Source: Platerodrilus igneus (lineage: Eukaryota > Arthropoda > Insecta > Coleoptera > Lycidae). From it: a stretch of DNA of 64,000 nucleotides. Positions 57,216 through 64,000 of this stretch are shown piece by piece. A program made the translations under genes and the position numbers. The notes below the pieces were generated by a model that was not told the origin of the DNA, made no database searches, and saw only the letters and a program-made list of their open reading frames with translations. The number at the start of each line of letters is the position of its first letter. The first letter of the stretch is position 1. The stretch is taken from assembly GCA_036346225.1 (NCBI GenBank), contig JARFIW010000836.1, forward strand, positions 1,674,001-1,738,000, in the 5' to 3' direction.

Positions 57216-57958
57216 TTAATTATTGCAGCGGAAGTAGCTTTACGTAAGGGTTGCACCATAACAAATTTAGAAAACCAATCGGTAACGACTAAAAGATATT
57301 GATTACCTCTTTTCGATCGAGGGAGAGGTCCTAATAAGTCAAGCGATATTAATTGAAAGGGATAAGATACACGTTTAAAGTTACCCATTAAACCAGGACG
57401 AGCATCTTGCTGACTCTTATGAGAGCCACAGATTTTACAGCTCTTAATATAACGACAAACAGATTGCTTAAGTGTGGGCCAGTAATATAATTCAGATATT
57501 TTAGCGAGAGTTTTTGTAACACCAAGGTGTGCAGCTATGGGATCGTCGTGGCATAATTTGAGCACCTCACTGCGGTTTGCAGTGGGCACGACCAGTTTCC
57601 ATTCAGGTATATTCGATATTTTATGTGGGGACGAAGATACAAATTTATATAGTCTATTATTAGTTACACGAAAGGTAGGGAATTTGTCGGGGTTATCGGA
57701 AACTTTTTTAATCATATTGAGGTACCAGGTATCCAGAATTAAATTTGGAAGGTTAAGAGAAACAACATCACGAGATAAGGCATCAGGTACGATATTTAAT
57801 TTGCCAGGCACATGCCTAACATCGAAAGTAAATTGAGATATACGCAAGTTCCATCTTGCCAAACGACCTGCGGGTTGTTTCAAGTTATTAAGCCAAGTGA
57901 GAGCTGCACAATCAGTGATTACGGTAAAGTGTGTACCTTCGACATATCCTCTAAATTT
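57065..57958 (-). pseudogene. Provirus pol: end of RNase H and integrase N-terminus
   Basis: Directly after the stop at 57959-57961 the same frame continues KFRGYVEGTHFTVITDCAAL, then VRHVPGKLNIVPDALSR (RNase H end). The integrase zinc module is HDDPIAAHLGVTKTLAKISE plus CKICGSHKS. The first catalytic Asp lies in QLISLDLLGPLPRSKRGNQY with VVTDWFSKFVMVQPL. Near 57200 the correct reading moves to another frame. Integrase joins the cDNA to chromosomal DNA. Confidence 0.9.
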
Positions 57959-59550
57959 CTAAATGCCAAAGATAACGCCCAATAATTCTCGTTCGGTAGC
58001 AGAGTATTTTTGTTCGGCAAAAGTTAGGGCACGACTCGCATAGGCGATTGGATGTTCTAAACCATTGTTTACCTGGAACAACATTGCGCCTAACCCAGTA
58101 AGTGAGGCATCGGTTTGTATATAAAACTTTTCATCGAAATTAGGTGAAATTAAGATAGGTGCTGAAGTGATTAATGTTTTAATTTGTTCAAAAGCCTGTT
58201 GGGATTCTGAATTCCACTCGATAGTTTGGGATTTCTTTTTATTTTTAATTAAAGCGGTAATGGGTGCAGATATAGTTGAAAGATTGGGTAGAAAAATGCG
58301 ATAATAGCTAATCATTCCAATTAAACGTTTGATTTCGGTAACGGTTTTAGGTGTTTTAAATTTAGTAATAGCGTCGACTTTAGCAGGATCTGCTCGTAGG
58401 CCAGTCCCATCGATAATAAAACCAAGAAATGTGAGGGATGAGCAACAAAATTGAGACTTTTCCCAGTTTATCTTAAAACCTGCTGCGCTTAAACGTTCTG
58501 CAACTTCATCTAATGTGGCGATATGTTCATCGAAAGAACTTGAGATAACTAAGATATCATCTAAAAATACAAAGGCACGTTCTTGATGTAAGATAGGACC
58601 TAACGTTTGATCCATAGTAAGTTGTAAAGTTTGTGGAGCGTTACAGAGACCAAATGGCAAAAAATTATATTCGAAAAGACCTCGGCCTGGAACACAAAAA
58701 GCAGTTTTTTGACGAGAAGATAGGTCGAGAGGTATCTGATAAAAAGCTCGTCTAAGGTCGATAGATGAGATAAATTTTGCGTTTCGAAGCCGGCTTAAAA
58801 TCGAGTCAGTTCTAGGTAGAGGGTAAGCGTCTGAAACAGTCACAGAATTCAACTTTCTGCCATCGAAACAGACACGCCATTCATCATTCTTCTTCCGAAC
58901 TAATAATACAGGAGACGTCCACGGTGAATTTGAGGGAGAGATAACACCAGATTCTAACATTTTGTATATTTCAGCATGTAAATGCTTTTGTAATGCAGGC
59001 GATAAGGGATATTGACGTTGCTTAAAAGGGAGGGCATCACCTGTAGAGATAACGTGTGTCGCAGTCGTAACGCAACCAAGTTCGGAGGTATTAAGTTTGC
59101 GAAATTTGTCAATTGTAGCGTTAAGCGTTACATTTTGGGAGTCAGTAAGAGAAATTTTGTTAGATATTTCTGTAGATGCACAAGAATTCGTTTTAATAGA
59201 GGTTTGCCATGAAAAATCCTGGAAATAAAGTGACAGATTAAAAAGTTTACAGAAATCAACGCCTAGTAGAAAGGGATAAGCTAATGCAGGCACAATCAAA
59301 AATAAAACGTCACGTTCAAGAGATTCTACTCGAATTTTTAACTTAAGGGAACCGGTTACATATATTTGATTATCGTCAGCTAAATTTATGGAAGTTTTTT
59401 CGGGAATAATTTGAATTTTGATATTTTGTTGAGATAATTGATGTAAACCTTCGTTATTTATAAGGAAACATGAAGAACCTGTATCCAATAAAACAATTAC
59501 ATTTAAGGAACCTATTGAGATAGATAAGTGTGGACGGTTATCGAAGGGTT
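57959..59550 (-). pseudogene. Provirus pol: protease, reverse transcriptase, RNase H
   Basis: The frame is open from about 59550 (KPFDNRPHLSISIG) to a TAG at 57959. Protease active site LLDTGSSCFL; second motif YPFLLGVDF. RT: KKNDEWRVCFDGRKLN, SSIDLRRAFYQIPLD (catalytic Asp ~244), FLPFGLCNAPQT, AFVFLDDILVIS (FLDD ~308-311). RNase H: FYIQTDASLTGLGAML (Asp ~460) and EQKYSATERELLGVIFGI. The TAG falls where a Lys codon is common (GI-x-KFRGYV), so it is probably a nonsense mutation. Upstream, a third frame (59757-59515; SLEELCYTTPSEWSKWLQTV) fills the gap to gag, so at least two frame changes separate gag from protease; natural frameshifting or an indel could explain each. Confidence 0.92.
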
Positions 59551-59750
59551 TTTAACAAGTTGTGAAACGGCAGCAGTCTTTTTATGGTAAAAGGAATTGA
59601 CGGTTTGTAACCACTTAGACCACTCGGATGGTGTAGTATAGCATAATTCCTCTAATGAAGGTAAGGCATTTTGTACATTAATAGTAGCGGTATTATTGTT
59701 AGATAAATTTAATGACGGTACAACGTTAGAAGTAGTTTTATGATTTGAAT

Positions 59751-61073
59751 TTATTGGCGTCTGGGTCCGTTGAATGATTGGTGATGAGGGCGATTTTGGA
59801 TCCTTGAGATATTCACACCCTGATTTGAAATATCTCGACGGGAGTTTCCCGATACATTAGGATTACAGTTGGTGCAGTTAGATTTGTAGATATTTGAGCG
59901 ACCACAACCATAACAAAAAATATTTCTGGGGTATGTGCAGACATTATAGTTATGTCCACTTCGCTTACAGTTCCAACAGGTAAGTGAGTTATTAGTTACG
60001 GTAGAAGGAACGTTAAGGGTAGATACTTTTCGGGAAGCTCGAACTTGGCAAGCTAAATCGGGTTCTAAAAGACCAGATAGTTTCTCTGGGGGTGGCCGAT
60101 ATATGTCAATCCTTAACTTAACTTCCTGTAAAGAACGACATAGGTCTTTAAAGTGGGCTAACGAAGAGATTTGCTGTAATGCCAAACGTTCTGAGAAATA
60201 GGGGTTTAAATTTCTAAGTAACTGATCGATAATTTCGGATTCTGAAGGTTTTTTGTCGAGTCTGCTATATAAAGCTTCTAGTGAGGTAATAAAAGAAACA
60301 ACATTTTCGTCAGGACCTTGGGTTCGATTACGTATTTCGTTCCAAAGGTCGTTAATATAGCCGTGAGGTAGGAAATCTCGTTTTAAATACGCAACTAACT
60401 CCTCCCAGGTAGAAATTTGGTCTCGTATGTTTCTGTACCATATTAACGCAGAGTCCGCGAACAAGTCACCAGCTGAGACAAATAGGTCCTGGTCTGTACA
60501 CCCGCGAGAGATTTTGAAATCATTAATCCGGTCAAGAAAATACGATAAAGAGACCTGCGAATCAAACCCTTGGAAGGTGAGACCCCATTTGTATACAGGA
60601 ATAGATTTCCCTAATGGTTTAGGTTGGGCAAGTACAAGATTTGAAAAGGGTAACGATATATCTACGTCTGCATTAGGATTAAGTCTTTCAAGAATAATTC
60701 CTTCAAGTAATAATACTTCGAACAACAAACTTTGTTTAGCTTGGGTCGCTTGCGCATCGTCATACAAAGATAGTAGTTCTGTACGTTGTTTGACGTGCGT
60801 TATTCTCGAAGCCAATCTCCCTAGCTCGATATCACTAGCACCAGGATCTGTTCTATTTATTATACCCGATATGTCATCTAAAGACAATTTAATTTCCGAT
60901 ACGTTAAGAGGCCAATCGCCAACGGGTTTCTTTAAGATAGCAGTGCCTTTCGTTTCCTGGGCTAAAATAGCCCTGAGCTGAGATCTCCTGTCATTTTGAT
61001 TACTAGCTGCAATAATATTCCTACACTCAAGCTCGTAAATTAATTCGAGAGATTTTAAATGTGAAACATTCAT
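59751..61073 (-). CDS. Provirus Gag polyprotein (intact)
   Basis: An open frame of 464 codons. The Met at codon 25 (MNVSHLKSLELI, 61073) is the likelier start; the preceding codons read as leader. The N-terminal ~150 residues are helical. Residues ~195-345 form the retrotransposon gag/capsid region (SALIWYRNIRDQISTWEELV, LKRDFLPHGYINDLWNEIRN, NVVSFITSLEALYSRL). Two knuckles follow, CWNCKRSGHNYNVC and CYGCGRSNIYKSNC, the first a canonical CCHC, and then a basic Arg/Asn/Gln tail. Gag assembles particles and binds the RNA. The stop at 59751 precedes pol, which lies in other frames. Confidence 0.9.
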   Translation of the reverse strand: MNVSHLKSLELIYELECRNIIAASNQNDRRSQLRAILAQETKGTAILKKPVGDWPLNVSEIKLSLDDISGIINRTDPGASDIELGRLASRITHVKQRTELLSLYDDAQATQAKQSLLFEVLLLEGIILERLNPNADVDISLPFSNLVLAQPKPLGKSIPVYKWGLTFQGFDSQVSLSYFLDRINDFKISRGCTDQDLFVSAGDLFADSALIWYRNIRDQISTWEELVAYLKRDFLPHGYINDLWNEIRNRTQGPDENVVSFITSLEALYSRLDKKPSESEIIDQLLRNLNPYFSERLALQQISSLAHFKDLCRSLQEVKLRIDIYRPPPEKLSGLLEPDLACQVRASRKVSTLNVPSTVTNNSLTCWNCKRSGHNYNVCTYPRNIFCYGCGRSNIYKSNCTNCNPNVSGNSRRDISNQGVNISRIQNRPHHQSFNGPRRQ

Positions 61074-61440
61074 CCTGAATAGAATATTCGAGACACGATA
61101 TATATAAAATATGCTATTCTGACGCAGATCAGAAAGTTTAACCACAAGGTTTTCTTGTAAAGGTAATTAAGATATTAGTTCAATAGGTAAATCCATAATG
61201 CAGTTTTAGAATGTAACATAAAAGTGCATTCAAGTTTCAAAAAACGGTCTTTTAAAGTTACGAAAACAAGCAAAAGTTATATTTTAATAGATAATTTTGT
61301 AATAACTGTATTTAAAGATATCTAATTAAGGTAAATAATTATTTGTATACTTACATGAATAACATTAGGATTCTTTAAATGAGAAAGCTGTTTAAATAAC
61401 ATCTGTTAATACAATGTACCTTAACCTCACACATTTAAAA

Positions 61441-61447
61441 GGCGCCA
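61441..61447 (-). promoter_or_regulatory. Primer binding site of the provirus
   Basis: Minus-strand TGGCGCC starts four bases after the end of the 5' LTR and is followed by TTTTAAATG. TGGCGCC is the start of primer sites complementary to tRNA 3' ends of the GGCGCCA type, as in many retroelements. This confirms the minus orientation of the element. Confidence 0.65.
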
Positions 61448-61451
61448 TTCT

Positions 61452-62302
61452 TATTACACTACTCTGGTGATAGTTTATATGGTCGGTAAAACAGTTAACA
61501 AAGTATTACACTTTAGATGGTGAAACATTTATGTGGTGATAAATAGTTCCTAAAAGCCGGTAATACAGTTACCAAAGTTCATAAGATACATCGCGCAAGC
61601 GCAATGAATAAGGCAAGTGACGCCTCTAGCGGAGGAAAGCGCAAACCTTTTACAGATTTGGGGCGCGGCAATCCACCATGACGTCACCAATACAAATTAC
61701 ATTGCGCCATAACCGGAAATATAAAAAGTTAAATAACAATTAACAAAAGTTCATATTCGTGAACAATTTAAACACGGTATTACTCACCCCAGAAATCCGA
61801 ACTCGGCGGGGTTGAACCAAAGTTGGCCTCTATCAGGGCTTCATGTCGGAGGGATTAAAGATGTTGATTCCTCCGGATCTGCCAGCGGAGCATGTACCTC
61901 AGGGTCGTCTAGGGTCCAGTTGCCGAAGGTTGCTGTAAATTTACCTACGCAGGGAATGACGGAAAATTGGTAAAGGAGCGACAAACAAGAGATAATTAAC
62001 AAGGGAAATCTACATAGGTAAAAGCTACGATACGATACCTCGAGGTGACCACTTCACTCAAGAACCCAGGCAAAAAAGCCACGATTTAGAGCGTCACGGA
62101 AACACTTCTCCCCACTCTTTGTCTAGTATTGCTCTACCCCTCTAGGGATAAGCACACTGCGCAAATGCACTACTCTGACGTACGGAAGTACCGCCTAGTC
62201 CATTTAAAATTCCCGCGCACCGCGTATTTGAATTTATGCCGCAAAACTTCCATACATAAAAACTTAACCTAAAAACATGTTTAAGTGCAATGGCACGTAA
62301 CA
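61452..62302 (-). mobile_element. 5' LTR of the 9.36 kb Gypsy provirus
   Basis: Same length and boundaries as the 3' LTR. About 11 substitutions distinguish them. Carries the same TGACGTCA palindrome at 61679-61686. Confidence 0.95.
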
Positions 62303-62819
62303 TAAATAATTATAATAATTAAAGCAGGATGCTACGTAAGTAAAAGAATTATTTACATTTTGAACGAGGGTGCTGGTGGCACATTAAGTAGAAGACGAGG
62401 TGTGGTTTGGTTATTGTACGTGCAATCTGGTGGAAGGCGTTTTCAGATTGTTAAGGATTTGGATGAACGTGTATGAGATGGAATTGCTGTCCAACTTGGA
62501 ATTCAGCAAGATGGAGTAATCCAGGAACGAGCAGTCTAGTGGAAAGTCATCTACAGAGATGGTGATTGGACGAACACACTCCAGATAACGATTTTTTTAA
62601 TTGAAACTTGTACTGGTGCTTAGTTATTTTAAACTATGAGTGATTTGAGTTATTTGTGGTGAAAATTTTTATAAACTGAAAATTAATTTTATAAATATAC
62701 ATAAAGGACAATTTTTCTATTATCAATCTGAGTGTGTAAATACTAGAATAATATGTTAAAGCTGTAAGCAGTAAATGGATCTTTAGTATAACTTGACAAT
62801 GCAAAAATTTATGCACAGA
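62303..62819. other. Spacer right of the provirus
   Basis: No coding or tandem repeat signal. The part from about 62580 may be a decayed continuation of the 2 kb LTR fragment that follows. Confidence 0.35.
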
Positions 62820-63190
62820 AAATAAAAAGGTTTATATTGAGCTCTACATAGACCTAGGGGAAGTAAATTAAGGGTACAGGATAGGCCCATCTACTGTTAA
62901 ATAAAATATGAAATGTAGAGGAGCATAAAAATCACGAGGAAATTAGATTGGTGTTTTACTATTGAGCAGAAATATGAAATGTTTTAACTTGAATACTAAT
63001 TGTACATATTGAGATTTTTGAGAATTTATTATTTGTGTTGGCAGAATAAAAGGGCTGTATGTTTTTGTCGAAAGATTTTTTTATTAATTACAATGGTGTT
63101 GAAAGAATGAGTAGCTGTGGTACCTCGGAGGACGCAGTGAGCAGAGCTAGCCGTAGTATTATCAACTTGGAAAGCATTTTCAGAAGATAC
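62820..63190 (+). mobile_element. Fragment of the 2 kb Gypsy LTR family
   Basis: Shares ordered short blocks with the LTRs at 2204-4240 and 4539-6692: ATTGAGCTCTACATAG, AGGCCCATCTACT, AATAAAAGGGCTGTATG, then GGTACCTCGGAGGACG and GCAGAGCTAGCC. It covers the R/U5 half only. The block order and spacing match, so homology is likely despite strong divergence. Confidence 0.55.
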
Positions 63191-63289
63191 TCAACCTAGA
63201 CATATCATAATCATAGCGTGGACTCGAAACTTTTTTTAGTGAAAATTGGTGTAGTTTTTTGTATTTTATTTTCAGCTAGAGTAATAGCA

Positions 63290-63790
63290 ACGCAATGAGA
63301 GGCATAACTTCCTAAGTTAGTAAAACATCATCAACAAAATTACAAATGCAACAATGGTTGATATCTAAAAATATTGCATTTGATTCTGGCATGGTTCGGT
63401 GTGAACTTATCGAGATAATAAGAATTCATAAGAATCAATACTATTGATTTGCTATAGATGAAATGGCTAAAGCTCAGAATAAGACAGTACTTCGATTGCC
63501 ACATTGCGCACCAAATCCTATAGAATTGATACGTATTCAAATAAATAATGAAGTGCCATCTAAAAATAACATTCAAGTTAACCGAAATTAAAATTCTTTT
63601 ATAGAAGCTCTAAAAATGTTAGAAGTGATCATTGGAAAGAATGTATACTTCATGCTATTAAACAAGAATCTAAAATGTGCAACTTTGATGGTCTCCTGAA
63701 CAACCTTAATTAATTATTTCAGTGAGGAACGACTGTGATAGTTATAGTGAAAGTGATGAAGATACCGACTGTACGAAAGGGTTTATTTAC
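63290..63790 (+). pseudogene. Tc1/IS630-like transposase, C-terminal part
   Basis: Reads MQQWLISKNIAFDSGMVRCE, LIEIIRIHKNQYY, then MAKAQNKTVLRLPHCAPNPI, the third catalytic block region (LRLPPYH..NPIE), with Glu in NPIELI. It then gives EVPSKNNIQ and ends in an acidic tail (DSYSESDEDTD). Two stops interrupt it. It belongs to the same family as 7592-8914 but covers the missing C-terminus. Confidence 0.7.
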
Positions 63791-64000
63791 CTTTTTGTAT
63801 TGTATTGCAGAATTAGTTTTTAGCACAATTAATAAGTTGAAACCTATTTCTAGATAGGCGTTCTTTATCTTCTATTGGACATGTAAAATAAAGTAACATC
63901 GTTCACATATGCACATATCTTTATTGGTTAGAAAATAGCTAATAACATTATTTACAATTACACGACATTTTAGTATAGAATAATGCAATGCTCTTGGGAG
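63791..64000. other. Window end, nothing recognised
   Basis: AT-rich sequence downstream of the transposase remnant, no features seen. Confidence 0.5.

Larger units (their letters stand above)
52940..62302 (-). mobile_element. Complete Ty3/Gypsy provirus, 9.36 kb
   Basis: Two 851 bp LTRs (52940-53790 and 61452-62302) flank gag and pol on the minus strand. The outer flanks share TAAA (52936-52939 and 62303-62306), a 4-base target duplication as expected for Gypsy integrases. The 5' LTR is the right-hand one, because gag lies next to it. By eye the LTRs differ at about 11 positions (roughly 98.7% identity), so this is the youngest insertion in the window. Even so pol carries an in-frame stop, frame changes near the protease and a frameshift in integrase. 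Gag is intact. The 2.7 kb between pol and the 3' LTR is non-coding, and I find no env. Confidence 0.95.

Overview
The window is a stretch of arthropod, probably insect, nuclear DNA made almost entirely of mobile elements and satellite repeats. The content points to this: a mariner transposase, a Tc1/IS630-type transposase, several Ty3/Gypsy LTR retrotransposons, a non-LTR element with CCHC knuckles, AT-rich base composition and long tandem arrays. I see no intact host gene, tRNA or rRNA, and no CRISPR or bacterial operon. The species cannot be named from the sequence.

Layout. 1-6743: the 3' part of a decayed Gypsy element (gag and protease, no RT or integrase) with a 2.0 kb 3' LTR, followed by an LTR-end fragment and a 2.15 kb solo LTR of the same family in inverted orientation; every LTR end lies against an (AT)n run. 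6744-11040: a broken Tc1/IS630-like transposase carrying a 486 bp TTAA-flanked MITE, a THAP-finger fragment and a mariner pseudogene. 11233-15460: a Mag-like Gypsy element on the minus strand with a 201 bp 3' LTR and no recognisable 5' LTR. 15882-38629: a ~22.7 kb array of a ~160 bp satellite (about 143 copies). 38880-39780: a second array with a 69-70 bp unit. 39815-44300: a broken intronless gene on the minus strand that reads, in order, a zinc-binding N-terminus, a MULE-like DDE transposase, a PHD finger, a YqaJ/lambda-exonuclease-type nuclease, a Ulp1/C48 cysteine protease and a second PHD-like finger. Its 5' part is duplicated in tandem. 45708-46290: an SGNH hydrolase-like pseudogene. 46610-47240: a short array of the same ~160 bp satellite, inverted. 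47335-48990: two copies of a scrambled gag-leader plus antisense-LTR cassette and a transposase scrap. 49129-51960: a 3'-truncated non-LTR retrotransposon. 52000-52742: two TATCGATA minisatellite blocks, at least one inside a MITE-like frame. 52940-62302: a complete Gypsy provirus on the minus strand with 851 bp LTRs and a TAAA target duplication. 62820-63790: a further fragment of the 2 kb LTR family and the C-terminus of the Tc1/IS630-like transposase.

The most unusual item is the six-module gene at 39.8-44.3 kb. It is a pseudogene with about seven reading-frame breaks, yet nearly all catalytic and zinc-binding positions can still be read. It sits between two inverted blocks of the same satellite. 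It is best explained as the coding region of a large DNA transposon; the combination of transposase, exonuclease, SUMO-type protease and PHD fingers in one polypeptide is worth comparing with known superfamilies. The genes here do not form a pathway: each block is an independent, mostly dead element, layered by nested insertion and tandem amplification.
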